A stretch of 62,117 bases of DNA from Blautia sp. (lineage in GTDB: Bacteria > Bacillota > Clostridia > Lachnospirales > Lachnospiraceae), in the NCBI GenBank assembly GCA_023663685.1, contig JAMPHB010000007.1, positions 1 to 62,117 on the forward strand. The letters run 5' to 3'. Numbering within the stretch: the stretch's first letter is position 1; each line of letters starts with the position of its first letter. Of the stretch, positions 27,679-35,266 are shown piece after piece. The notes below the pieces were generated by a model, which saw nothing but the letters and a program-made list of their open reading frames with translations, did not search any database and was not told where the DNA came from. A program made the position numbers and the translations under genes.

Positions 27679-28308
27679 ATGAAACACAGCGAGCGCAGAG
27701 ACGCAGGCATGGCTTACATTGCGGACGACGCCGTTTTTGAGGAGATGCTTGTATGCAGAAGAATTCTGCAAAAATTAAACTTTATGGATCGATCGGATAC
27801 TGCCGGAATCAAAGAAACGGTAAAAGAGCTTTTTGGAAAATCCGAAGATGCTTTTGTAAATCCGCCGTTTTACTGTGACTATGGAAAGCACATTGAAGTT
27901 GGCAAAAATTTTTTTGCAAACTATAACTGTACGCTTTTAGATGTGGCAAAAATTATAATTGGCGATAACTGCCAGATGGCTCCCAATGTCGCAATTTATA
28001 CGGCAGGACATCCCATTCATCCCGTCAGCCGCAATTCCGCCTACGAGTATGGCAAAGAAGTGACGATAGGGGATAATGTATGGCTTGGCGGCAACGCTGT
28101 GGTCTGTCCCGGCGTGCATATCGGCAATAATGTCGTTATCGGCGCCGGGAGCGTCGTTACAAAAGATATCCCCGACTGGTGCATCGCGACGGGCAATCCA
28201 TGTAAGGTTATCCGCAGGATCACAGAGGACGACAAGCGGAAGCTGTTCCACGAAGAAGAGATTGATGACGAGGCATGGCAGGATATTCTGGGACGGATGG
28301 AATTTTAA
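27679..28308 (+). CDS. Maltose/galactoside O-acetyltransferase family protein, copy 2
   Basis: A 209-residue homologue of the preceding gene, with the same hexapeptide beta-helix (GDNVWLGGNAVVCPGVHIGNNVVIGAGS) and catalytic His in YTAGHPIHPVSRN. The N terminus differs (MKHSERRDAGMAYIADDAVFEEM), so the pair is an older tandem duplication or two acquired variants with different acceptors. The ATG at 27679 follows GGGAGGAGG. It is co-transcribed with copy 1. Confidence 0.9.
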   Translation: MKHSERRDAGMAYIADDAVFEEMLVCRRILQKLNFMDRSDTAGIKETVKELFGKSEDAFVNPPFYCDYGKHIEVGKNFFANYNCTLLDVAKIIIGDNCQMAPNVAIYTAGHPIHPVSRNSAYEYGKEVTIGDNVWLGGNAVVCPGVHIGNNVVIGAGSVVTKDIPDWCIATGNPCKVIRRITEDDKRKLFHEEEIDDEAWQDILGRMEF

Positions 28309-28343
28309 AACTTCTTTCTCCTGACAGGCCTGACACAAAAAAA

Positions 28344-28364
28344 GCGGCCGGATAACCCGGCCGC
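28344..28364. terminator. Bidirectional terminator
   Basis: An 8-bp GC stem GCGGCCGG/CCGGCCGC with a 5-base loop, preceded by a run of A and followed by CCAACTTTTCT. It separates the acetyltransferase pair (plus) from the coiled-coil gene (minus). Confidence 0.85.
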
Positions 28365-28379
28365 CCAACTTTTCTGCCC

Positions 28380-28841
28380 CTACGCAATTTTGGTTTTTAA
28401 TTCTTTTACCTCTTTTTTCAGCTCCTCCACCTCTTCTAAGAGATAATTCACCTTCACCTCGTAGGCAAGGTTTTTATCTGCCGCCGGAATCGCCTGATTG
28501 AGCTTTTTCGTCAGCTCAATAAAATTCTCGGCAATCAGCTGGATATTCTTGTCCGTAGCGTTCTCAATATGTACCCCTATCGCTGTCACTTTCTGCTCAA
28601 CAGTTGTCACCTTCTGCTCAACATCTGTCACCTTCTGCTCAACATCTGTCACCTTCTGCTCAACAGTTGTCAGCCTCTGCTTCACCCCCGCCATATCGGA
28701 CTTCATTTCCGCCATATCAGACTTCATTTCCGCCATATCAGACTTCATTTCCGCCATATCAGACTTCATTTCCGCCATATCAGACTTCATTGGCTGCAGC
28801 AGCTCCTCAATTGCCTGCAAATCTTCCTTCGTCAGTGCCAT
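28380..28841 (-). CDS. Coiled-coil protein built of exact heptad repeats
   Basis: A 153-residue soluble protein. After MALTKEDLQAIEELLQP come five nearly identical heptads (MKSDMAE type) and four heptads (VTDVEQK type), then a segment VEELKKEVKELKTKIA. The whole chain should form one long parallel coiled coil. The heptads are encoded by 21-base tandem repeats (see repeats). The ATG at 28841 follows GGAAAGGGG. No known function is recognised; similar proteins are usually listed as hypothetical. Confidence 0.8.
   Translation of the reverse strand: MALTKEDLQAIEELLQPMKSDMAEMKSDMAEMKSDMAEMKSDMAEMKSDMAGVKQRLTTVEQKVTDVEQKVTDVEQKVTTVEQKVTAIGVHIENATDKNIQLIAENFIELTKKLNQAIPAADKNLAYEVKVNYLLEEVEELKKEVKELKTKIA
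28591..28674 (-). repeat. Four 21-bp tandem repeats coding heptads (VEQK type)
   Basis: Four direct 21-base units starting at 28591, 28612, 28633 and 28654. Units 2 and 3 are identical and the outer two differ at a few bases. They stay in frame, so unit loss or gain changes coiled-coil length by 7 residues. Confidence 0.9.
28690..28794 (-). repeat. Five 21-bp tandem repeats coding heptads (MKSDMAE type)
   Basis: Five direct 21-base units starting at 28690, 28711, 28732, 28753 and 28774. Units 2 to 4 are identical; unit 1 differs at one base and unit 5 at its end. The near identity indicates recent slippage expansion. Confidence 0.92.
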
Positions 28842-28913
28842 ATTCTTTCCCCTTTCCTGTCTCCTGTCAAATCCGTAGCGCCAGTATAACACATTTCCAA
28901 AAGAAAGTCTACA

Positions 28914-30413
28914 TCAGGAATCCCGCTTGTCATTCACAACAAGATTCACGCCGTCCAGCCCGCTGACATTCACATTGCGGTTTACCTTCGCATCGTAGGT
29001 GTCCGCCCTGACGATCTCTGCCAGATCTATGCCCGTCGCTTCCTTCATGCTCTCAAAAAGCTTCGCCATAACCGTCGGCACATTGCCAGCCACCTGATCG
29101 ACGCCGTTGCCCGCACCCTCGCTGCCACCGATAATCGTAATCTTATCAATCTGTCCCAGAGGCTCCGCAATTTTTTCAGCTACCTCCGGCAGCACCTTGA
29201 TCATCATCTCCGCCACAGCCGCCTTATTGTACTTCGCATAAGCCTCCGCTTTCTTCTCCATGGCCTCCGCCTCCGCAAGACCCCTGGCCTGAATCGCGGA
29301 TGCCTCCGCCTCGCCGACCGCCCGGATTCCGGCAGCCTCCTGCTCCTTGGAAAAGCGGTCTGCCTCCGCATGAGCCTTTCTCGCCTCCGCCTCGCGCTGA
29401 GCCTCAAACTGCTTTGCCTCCGCATCCTTCTGACGCTGGTAGAGCTGTGCGTCCGCCCGCTGCTGAGCCGCATACTTGTCAGCCTCTGCCTGCTTCTTGA
29501 TTTCCGCATCCAGAGCCTGCTCCTTAACGGCAACCTCCTTCTGCTTCAGCTCAATCTCCCTCTCCTGCTTGGCAATATCCGCGTTGGCCGTGGTGATCTC
29601 GATGGTCTTTCTCTGCTCCTCCTTCTGAATCTCGTAAGCCGCATCCGCCATCGCCTTCTTTGTGTCCGCCTCCATCTGCAGCTCGGACTTCTTGATGGCC
29701 AGCTCATTCTGCTTCTTCGCAATCTCTGTCTGCGCCGCAACCGCCGCATCGTTGGATTCCTTGTCCGCGGAAGCCTGCGCTACCTTGATATCCCTCTCAC
29801 TCTCAGCTCTGGCAATCGCCGCCGCCTTTTTGATCTTTACAATATTGTCAATACCGAGGTTCTCAATCACCTCGTTGCCGTCCACAAAATTCTGTACGTT
29901 AAAACTGATAATGTCAAGTCCCATGGCTGCCAGATCCGGCTCCGCATTCTCCTTCACCAGATTGGCAAATTTCTGCCGGTCGCTCACCATCTCTTCAAGC
30001 TTCATCTTTCCCACGATCTCGCGGACATTGCCCTCTAAGACCTCCCGCGCCACGCTCGCTATGTACTCCGTGTTCCGGTTCAGGAAATTTTCCGCCGCAA
30101 GCCTTAACTTATCCGGCTCGTTGCTGATCTTCACATTGACCGTCGCGTCCACATTGATATTGATGTAATCCGCTGTGGGCACCGCGTTGCTCGTCTTTAC
30201 GTCGATGGGGATCAGTCTTAAATTCAGCTTATCCAGCCGCTCGAAAAACGGAATGCGTATCGTCGCCTTTCCGATGACAATCTTCGCTTTTTTCTTGATA
30301 CCGGAAATGATGTAGGCCATATCCGGCGGTGCTTTCACATAGCCGATGCACAGCAAAACAATAAGCAAAATTACCACTGCCGCCACAATCCCAAGCTTTA
30401 CTAATTGATCCAT
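28914..30413 (-). CDS. Flotillin-like SPFH domain protein
   Basis: A 499-residue flotillin of the YuaG/FloT type. One N-terminal membrane helix (LVKLGIVAAVVILLIVLLCIG) is followed by the SPFH/band 7 domain (~30-200, YINVDATVNVKISNEPDKLRLAAENFL). A long Ala/Glu/Lys-rich coiled coil comes next (~200-400) with the EA-repeat (AEADRFSKEQEAAGIRAVGEAEASAIQ pattern), then a C-terminal oligomerisation segment (ITIIGGSEGAGNG). Flotillins organise membrane microdomains and scaffold secretion and signalling complexes. ATG behind AAGGAGGAG. No NfeD partner gene is adjacent. Confidence 0.93.
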   Translation of the reverse strand: MDQLVKLGIVAAVVILLIVLLCIGYVKAPPDMAYIISGIKKKAKIVIGKATIRIPFFERLDKLNLRLIPIDVKTSNAVPTADYININVDATVNVKISNEPDKLRLAAENFLNRNTEYIASVAREVLEGNVREIVGKMKLEEMVSDRQKFANLVKENAEPDLAAMGLDIISFNVQNFVDGNEVIENLGIDNIVKIKKAAAIARAESERDIKVAQASADKESNDAAVAAQTEIAKKQNELAIKKSELQMEADTKKAMADAAYEIQKEEQRKTIEITTANADIAKQEREIELKQKEVAVKEQALDAEIKKQAEADKYAAQQRADAQLYQRQKDAEAKQFEAQREAEARKAHAEADRFSKEQEAAGIRAVGEAEASAIQARGLAEAEAMEKKAEAYAKYNKAAVAEMMIKVLPEVAEKIAEPLGQIDKITIIGGSEGAGNGVDQVAGNVPTVMAKLFESMKEATGIDLAEIVRADTYDAKVNRNVNVSGLDGVNLVVNDKRDS

Positions 30414-30502
30414 AATCTACTCCTCCTTCATATGTATTGGTTATCTCCATTATAACGCATCCCTGACAAAAATATACGGTAAAATACCATAAATAGCACT
30501 CC

Positions 30503-30838
30503 CTATTTTGTCCGTGTGGTCTGTATCTGCCACAAATCCTGCTCACTCTCCCCCCATTCAAACAGCTCCCGCATGGCTTCATCGCATTCCGGCGTGGGCT
30601 CGTAATCCCTCACCATACTAAGCAGCCGCTCCTCTTTTTCATTTCCCGCCGTAAGCCCCGGAAGCGCCTCGTCGATGCAGGCCTTGAGTTCCCCGGGGGA
30701 CATGCCGGCTCCCGCCTCAAGCGCAAACAGCTTCTTCATCAGTCCCCCAAGATAATAAAACTCATAATTGCCCAAAAGTACAGACTTTTCTAAATTGCAT
30801 TTGATAATCACACTCTGCCTGGCGATGGATGGTGTCAT
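30503..30838 (-). CDS. Unknown 111-residue protein in the spoVAA-spoVAB unit
   Basis: The ATG at 30838 is preceded by a perfect AAGGAGG with a 6-base spacer and lies 22 bases after the spoVAB stop, so this is a real co-transcribed gene. The product is soluble and acidic, with a hydrophobic N-terminal third (VIIKCNLEKSVLLGNYEFYYLGGLMKKLFALEAGAG) and a helical rest (CDEAMRELFEWGESEQDLWQ). I recognise no family. Expression with the SpoVA proteins in the forespore is inferred from the operon. Confidence 0.75.
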   Translation of the reverse strand: MTPSIARQSVIIKCNLEKSVLLGNYEFYYLGGLMKKLFALEAGAGMSPGELKACIDEALPGLTAGNEKEERLLSMVRDYEPTPECDEAMRELFEWGESEQDLWQIQTTRTK

Positions 30839-30860
30839 ACGGATTCCTCCTTATAGCGGG

Positions 30861-31313
30861 CTACCAGTATTTGGGGAGCCCGTAGCCTGCCAAAAAATAG
30901 TAAAGGGAACCGGCCAGCTTTCCCATAGCCATGGAAAATATTGCCCAGCTTAATCCCCTGCTGATATAGAACCGCCGGAACATAATGGGAAAGGTATTCA
31001 GGATTTCCGCCAGTGCCACAGAAATACAGCCCACAAAAATGCCCGCCGACATGCCGTACACAACGAAAATCACATGGGAGATCCATACCACGGGGAAAGC
31101 TGCCTCCCACTCGAATACCGAGAACACCGCCCCGGTGAGCACGCCTAAAATGACCAGATTTTCCGCGAGAAAGACCCTCTTCGCCTCCTTCGACTTTCCA
31201 AGAATCCGGGGAATCACCCCGATGACCAGAAGAAAGGCAAAGGTTCCCGCAGACACCGCCGCACCGCAGGCAAAGGCGAGAAACGCCTGCAGCGTATGCT
31301 TAGCCCACATCAT
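30861..31313 (-). CDS. spoVAB: Stage V sporulation protein AB
   Basis: A 150-residue membrane protein with four to five helices. Family signature: the N-terminal AFACGAAVSAGTFAFLLVIGVIPRI and YGMSAGIFVGCISVALAEILNTFPI. SpoVAB is a membrane component of the dipicolinate channel complex. The start is one of two adjacent ATGs at 31313/31310 behind GGAAAGGA; the longer frame starts inside spoVAA. It overlaps the spoVAA stop by 14 bases. Confidence 0.9.
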   Translation of the reverse strand: MMWAKHTLQAFLAFACGAAVSAGTFAFLLVIGVIPRILGKSKEAKRVFLAENLVILGVLTGAVFSVFEWEAAFPVVWISHVIFVVYGMSAGIFVGCISVALAEILNTFPIMFRRFYISRGLSWAIFSMAMGKLAGSLYYFLAGYGLPKYW

Positions 31314-31947
31314 GCTCGTGTCCTTTCCGCCCCGCATTCTCAATAAAGGTAGTGTCTACGTCCTGCTCGTACTTGCGCATCTCCACCTGAATCGGCGTCG
31401 GGTCCGGCGTTATTTTCTTCTTGCCGATATGATTGAAGAACACTAAGATTCCCACTGCAAGACCGATGCAATAAAAAATCTCAATCTCCGTCACTGCCGG
31501 CTTTTCTGTCCCCATGAACTGACCGTAAAAGCGGTCGAACACCTCCCCCACCGACACGTCGTTGTTAAAAGCCATCACCGTAAATGCCGAGCCCAGGAAT
31601 ATAATTATGCATAACAAAATGACTTTGCATACTTCCCGCCATTTTGGCGCGACCACAGAAGGGACATACTCCACCACAAAATCCTGCTCCCCGTAGCTGA
31701 CCACCTCTACATTTGGAAATTCCCGCAAAATCAGATCAATCACATTTAAAATCGAAAATACCTCAATGCGCTTTTTCTTCCCGTTCTCTTTTTTCGCGAA
31801 GGAGTACAGCGTCTTATTCTTGATGCCCGCGCAGATGGCCGGATCCTTGCACTCCACGGACATCACATCCGAAATTTTCACCTGCGGTTCATAGCACACG
31901 CTGTTGCGGTCGGCCTTCACATACACAATCTCATGCTTTTCCTTCAT
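31300..31947 (-). CDS. spoVAA: Stage V sporulation protein AA
   Basis: A 215-residue protein. A soluble N-terminal domain (~1-105, EIVYVKADRNSVCYEPQVKISDV... FSILNVIDLILREFPNVEVV) is followed by two membrane helices (~110-130 and ~160-180) separated by FNNDVSVGEVFDRFYGQFMG, a typical SpoVAA segment. By family it is part of the SpoVA complex of the spore inner membrane. The ATG overlaps the small upstream gene (31931-32113) by 17 bases and spoVAB follows with overlap, so the three are translationally linked. Confidence 0.9.
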   Translation of the reverse strand: MKEKHEIVYVKADRNSVCYEPQVKISDVMSVECKDPAICAGIKNKTLYSFAKKENGKKKRIEVFSILNVIDLILREFPNVEVVSYGEQDFVVEYVPSVVAPKWREVCKVILLCIIIFLGSAFTVMAFNNDVSVGEVFDRFYGQFMGTEKPAVTEIEIFYCIGLAVGILVFFNHIGKKKITPDPTPIQVEMRKYEQDVDTTFIENAGRKGHEHDVG

Positions 31948-32113
31948 AAGTCATGCGACGCACCAGCGTCCCCTCCTTCGGAGTATTTGCTCTCTCGCAG
32001 AAGCTGTAGTAAAAGCCCCCCACAAGCAGCAACACGGTCAGGAGAAGCAGGCACAGAAAAAAGCGGTACTGCTTCACCCAGCCTGCCGTCTGTCTGTTTT
32101 TGTTTACCCTCAT
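31931..32113 (-). CDS. 60-residue single-pass membrane protein leading the spoVAA unit
   Basis: ATG at 32113 behind AGGAGG with 8-base spacing; the frame ends inside the spoVAA start region (17-base overlap). The product has a basic N terminus (MRVNKNRQTAGWVKQYR), one hydrophobic helix (FFLCLLLLTVLLLVGGFYYSF) and a short polar tail. It is the first gene after the sigma-G-like promoter at 32146-32175. No family is recognised. It could be a small accessory subunit of the SpoVA complex or a leader that couples translation. Confidence 0.7.
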   Translation of the reverse strand: MRVNKNRQTAGWVKQYRFFLCLLLLTVLLLVGGFYYSFCERANTPKEGTLVRRMTYEGKA

Positions 32114-32145
32114 ACATACTGCCTCCTTTTTACATTCTTTGGTGG

Positions 32146-32175
32146 TAGTATGTTTCAAATCGCGCCCAACTATGC
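32146..32175 (-). promoter_or_regulatory. Sigma-G-like promoter for the spoVAA-spoVAB unit
   Basis: On the minus strand, GCATAG (32170-32175), exactly 17 bases, then CATACTA (32146-32152). The -10 is a perfect forespore sigma-G/F match and the -35 core GCATA is perfect. It lies 32 bases before the small-protein ATG. Confidence 0.78.
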
Positions 32176-32226
32176 AAAAGTCAAACGCTGCAGAAATCCA
32201 TTTTTGTAATTGATGCAGAAATCCGA

Positions 32227-32688
32227 TTACTCCCTTGTAAGATGCCTCTCCAGCCAGTTCCCCAGCCTGTGAAACAGCGCCTGCGGAATCGCAAAGCCAA
32301 AAATAATCCCGAAGGTGATGGCAAAGGCGATTTCCAGCGTCTCGATTCCTTTCGCGGAAAACTGGGCGTTGTCCCCGGTAATCAGCCCGTAGGCCGTATA
32401 GTAGATGCCGGCTCCCGGCACCAGCGGGAAAATTCCCGTCAGCAGATAGACGGTGGCAGGATTTTTGCGGATTACCGCCATCGCACGGGAGAAAACTGTC
32501 AGGATAAAAGTTGCCAGAAGACACGCAAAAACGGGGCCGAAATCCGCCCCGGTACACACATAATAAAAAATCCAGCCCAGCGCCCCGGAGATTCCGCATA
32601 AAAGCAGGTCATTCCTCGGCACGGAAAATAATACCGCAAAAGCCACCGTAGCAGCCATGGCAACGAGAAACTCAATCACAAGGCTCAC
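32227..32688 (-). CDS. Threonine/serine exporter, ThrE C-terminal-type subunit
   Basis: A 153-residue membrane protein (about five helices) of the ThrE_2/YjjB type: AVLFSVPRNDLLLCGISGALGWIFYYVC, then GIFPLVPGAGIYYTAYGLI. It pairs with the longer subunit encoded upstream. I place the start at GTG (32688), which overlaps the stop of the partner gene (GTGA), behind a G-rich site; the longer frame is a shadow of the upstream gene. By family the pair exports threonine/serine or small acids. Confidence 0.87.
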   Translation of the reverse strand: MSLVIEFLVAMAATVAFAVLFSVPRNDLLLCGISGALGWIFYYVCTGADFGPVFACLLATFILTVFSRAMAVIRKNPATVYLLTGIFPLVPGAGIYYTAYGLITGDNAQFSAKGIETLEIAFAITFGIIFGFAIPQALFHRLGNWLERHLTRE

Positions 32689-33461
32689 AGCGCAATCCCC
32701 CCTTCCAGATAACGCAGAACAACGATCGGAATACAGACGCCCACAGCGATGCACGCCGCCGTCAGAAGCGCGTCAATCAGATGTATCGTGCCGGAGAGAT
32801 AATCCCCGTTGTAAAAATCCCGAATAGAGGTCGTAAACACGATTCCCGGCACCAGCGGCATAATTCCGCCAATAATCACCTTGTCATAGTGCACCGGAAA
32901 CCGCACTGCGATGCAGGCGACTGCCAGCATCGCCACCAGCATACTGGCAAACACATTCTTTAAAAAGCGTGACAGCTTCCGGCGGGCGCTAAATGCGAGA
33001 AACAGCTGCTCTGCGGCTCCCACCACAAGAGCCGCCCCACAGTCTGGGAGCGTGCCTCCAAAAAGATAGCAGAAGCAGGCGCAGCCGACGCCGCAGGCAA
33101 GAAGCTTTACGCCTCCCCGGTAGCCCTGACGCTTACTGCACGCCTCCAGCCGCTCCCACGCATCGATCAGGGAGCAGCTGTGGGTGCAGATGTCCCGGGT
33201 GAGCTGGTTCAGCATGATCACCCGGCCAAGATCCGTCGCCCCCAGAGGGACATGGCGCACCATGCTGCAGGCATCCTCCCGGTTCTCGTTGGCACTGGCA
33301 AAAATGCCGTTGGAGAGCACATACACGTCAAAATTCTCCACGTCGTACGCCTCCAGAATATGGATTACCGAATCCTCCACTCTGTAGATTTCAGCCCCGC
33401 ACCGAAGCATTGCATCGCCGACCTCCACCGCCAGCGTCAGTATTTCCTTGGTGTAAGCCAT
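32685..33461 (-). CDS. Threonine/serine exporter, ThrE N-terminal-type subunit
   Basis: A 258-residue protein of the YjjP/ThrE type. A cytosolic N-terminal domain (VGDAMLRCGAEIYRVEDSVIHILEAYD, DVYVLSNGIFAS) is followed by about five membrane helices (GTLPDCGAALVVGAAEQLF, GGIMPLVPGIVFTTSIRDFYNGDYLSG). The split into two overlapping genes is common in Firmicutes. It lies 14 bases downstream of the alarmone synthetase gene. Confidence 0.9.
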   Translation of the reverse strand: MAYTKEILTLAVEVGDAMLRCGAEIYRVEDSVIHILEAYDVENFDVYVLSNGIFASANENREDACSMVRHVPLGATDLGRVIMLNQLTRDICTHSCSLIDAWERLEACSKRQGYRGGVKLLACGVGCACFCYLFGGTLPDCGAALVVGAAEQLFLAFSARRKLSRFLKNVFASMLVAMLAVACIAVRFPVHYDKVIIGGIMPLVPGIVFTTSIRDFYNGDYLSGTIHLIDALLTAACIAVGVCIPIVVLRYLEGGIAL

Positions 33462-33475
33462 GCGCTTCTCTCCTC

Positions 33476-34129
33476 TTATCCTCTTACCCTCTGCTCTGCC
33501 TTCGCCTCCAAAACCGCCTCATTGAGCTGCAGCATCTTCGCATCCAGATTGGCCACGATCTCCGCGCAGGCCTGCAGGTCACGGCTGATATAGTCCGGCG
33601 CATTCCCCTCGAACTTGTAGTAGATCTTGTGCTCAAGGCTCGCCCAGAAATCCATGGCGATCGTCCGAATCTGTATCTCCACCTTTGTGTCCACCACTCT
33701 GTCCGAGAGAAAAATCGGCACCGTCACAATCATGTGAAAACTTTTGTAGCCGCTGGACTTCGGATGCCTGATGTAATCCTTGACAGAGAGCACCGTCAGG
33801 TCGTTCTGCTTACCGATCATCTCCGCAATCTGGTAAATGTCCGAGGTAAAGGAACAGACGATGCGTATTCCCGCGATATCCTTCACATGCCCCACCATAT
33901 TCTCGATGGTGCTCTCGTAACCGTTCCTTTTCAGCTTTTTCACAATACTCTCCGGCGACTTGATTCTGGATTTGATGTACTCGATCGGATTATATCTGTG
34001 AATATGAACAAACTCGTCGTTCAAAATCTCCAGCTTCGTGCCCACCTCCTTGAGCGCTGAATTGTACAAAAACATGACTGTCTCCCAACTGTCGATGTCC
34101 TCATTAAAAACCGCCTGCGAAGCATCCAT
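33476..34129 (-). CDS. Small alarmone synthetase (RelA_SpoT domain, RelQ/YjbM-like)
   Basis: A 217-residue single-domain (p)ppGpp synthetase, without hydrolase or TGS-ACT parts. Motifs: PIEYIKSRIKSPESIVKKLKRNGYE, DIAGIRIVCSFTSDIYQIAEMI, YIRHPKSSGYKSFHMIVTVP, and VEIQIRTIAMDFWASLEHKIYYK with the synthetase Glu. It makes stringent-response nucleotides from ATP and GDP/GTP. The ATG at 34129 follows GGGGGAT; an in-frame GTG at 34141 is less likely. Confidence 0.92.
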   Translation of the reverse strand: MDASQAVFNEDIDSWETVMFLYNSALKEVGTKLEILNDEFVHIHRYNPIEYIKSRIKSPESIVKKLKRNGYESTIENMVGHVKDIAGIRIVCSFTSDIYQIAEMIGKQNDLTVLSVKDYIRHPKSSGYKSFHMIVTVPIFLSDRVVDTKVEIQIRTIAMDFWASLEHKIYYKFEGNAPDYISRDLQACAEIVANLDAKMLQLNEAVLEAKAEQRVRG

Positions 34130-34159
34130 GTTATCCCCCACTTTCCCAAAAAATATTCC

Positions 34160-34423
34160 TTAATCTTCTTCGATCACCGAAACCTCCAGGTAATCAAAAT
34201 TGATTTCCTCCATAAAATGATCCTTCCCAAACCTTGTCATTGCGTAACGCTTAAACTCCTCAATATTGCTGTCCAGCCAGATGGGTCTGCCCAGATCCAT
34301 GCGGCGGCACACCTCCTCTATGGCCGCAAAAATCTTGTGGGTCCTTGTCTCCCCGCTGAAATCCTCGATGGTCTCCGATCTGACCAGATGTGTATCCTCC
34401 CACATTTTAAACCATATTCTCAT
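34160..34423 (-). CDS. Unknown 87-residue protein
   Basis: A small acidic soluble protein (MRIWFKMWEDTHLVRSETIED, with a helix IEEVCRRMDLGRPIWLDSNIEEFKRYAMTRF and an acidic tail). The ATG at 34423 overlaps the TrmH-family gene by 17 bases, behind GGAG, which supports a coupled real gene. No family with a known role is recognised. It lies between an RNA methyltransferase and an alarmone synthetase in a housekeeping operon. Confidence 0.72.
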   Translation of the reverse strand: MRIWFKMWEDTHLVRSETIEDFSGETRTHKIFAAIEEVCRRMDLGRPIWLDSNIEEFKRYAMTRFGKDHFMEEINFDYLEVSVIEED

Positions 34424-35207
34424 ACGCACTGCTCCGATTCCGCCGCTGACGGCTGCACTCATACATCAAAAGTGTCGCCGCAATGGCCGCATTAAGCGAT
34501 TCCACCCGTCCCTCCATGGGAATCTTTATTTTTTCCGCGAGCGCCGCTGTCTCCTCCGTGAGTCCGTTCCCCTCATTGCCAACCAAAAAACCGCAGGAGC
34601 CGGTGTAATCCGGCATATCATAGCTGACCGCTCCACCGAGATGCGCCGCGTAAAGGTGCACGCCCTCTCTCCGCAGCGCGGCAAGCTCTGCGGGCAGATC
34701 CTCTACAATCCGGTAGGGCAGACGGTAGATGCTCCCCATCGTAGCCCTCACCACCTTGGGGTTGAACAGATCCACCGTCGATGGATTCATAATCACACCG
34801 GTAATCCCCGCGCCCTCCCCGGTGCGGAACATCGTCCCCAGATTCCCCGGATCCTGAATACTCTCCAAAATCAACAGATGCGTGCGCTCCCCGCAAAGCA
34901 GCTCCTTTTCCCCATACTCCGGCATCCGCACCACCGCAAGGATCCCCTGCGGCGTCTGCGTATCCGACACCGAGGCGAACACCCCGTCCGACACGACCTC
35001 ATACCTGCGGCCGTCAAGGGCTGTTTCATGTCCCGGCACAGCCAGATAGCTCTCCGACACAAACATCTGCATAAGCAGCTCCTTTGGCGCCTCCAGGCAC
35101 AGCCTCTCCCCCTCCGCGACAAAGGCTCTCTGCGCCCTGCGCTCCCTGGGCTTTTTCATAAGCGCCGCCAGATTTTTTATCTGTGGATTCCCAGTACTTG
35201 TAATCAC
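34407..35207 (-). CDS. TrmH family RNA 2'-O-methyltransferase (SpoU)
   Basis: 266 residues. The N-terminal substrate-binding domain (STGNPQIKNLAALMKKPRERRAQRAFVAEGERL) is followed by a SPOUT knot with the motifs ILESIQDPGNLGTMFRTGEGAG, the GSIYRLPY segment, GSCGFLVGNEGNGLTEE and PMEGRVESLNAAIAATLLMYE. By family it methylates a ribose in rRNA or tRNA with SAM; the target is not predictable. It starts at GTG behind GGGGAAAG. Confidence 0.92.
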   Translation of the reverse strand: MITSTGNPQIKNLAALMKKPRERRAQRAFVAEGERLCLEAPKELLMQMFVSESYLAVPGHETALDGRRYEVVSDGVFASVSDTQTPQGILAVVRMPEYGEKELLCGERTHLLILESIQDPGNLGTMFRTGEGAGITGVIMNPSTVDLFNPKVVRATMGSIYRLPYRIVEDLPAELAALRREGVHLYAAHLGGAVSYDMPDYTGSCGFLVGNEGNGLTEETAALAEKIKIPMEGRVESLNAAIAATLLMYECSRQRRNRSSAYENMV

Positions 35208-35266
35208 AATCTTTCCCCAAAAAATGAGGGCCGTCCAATGACAGCCCCCTTGTACTTTAAGCTCTG

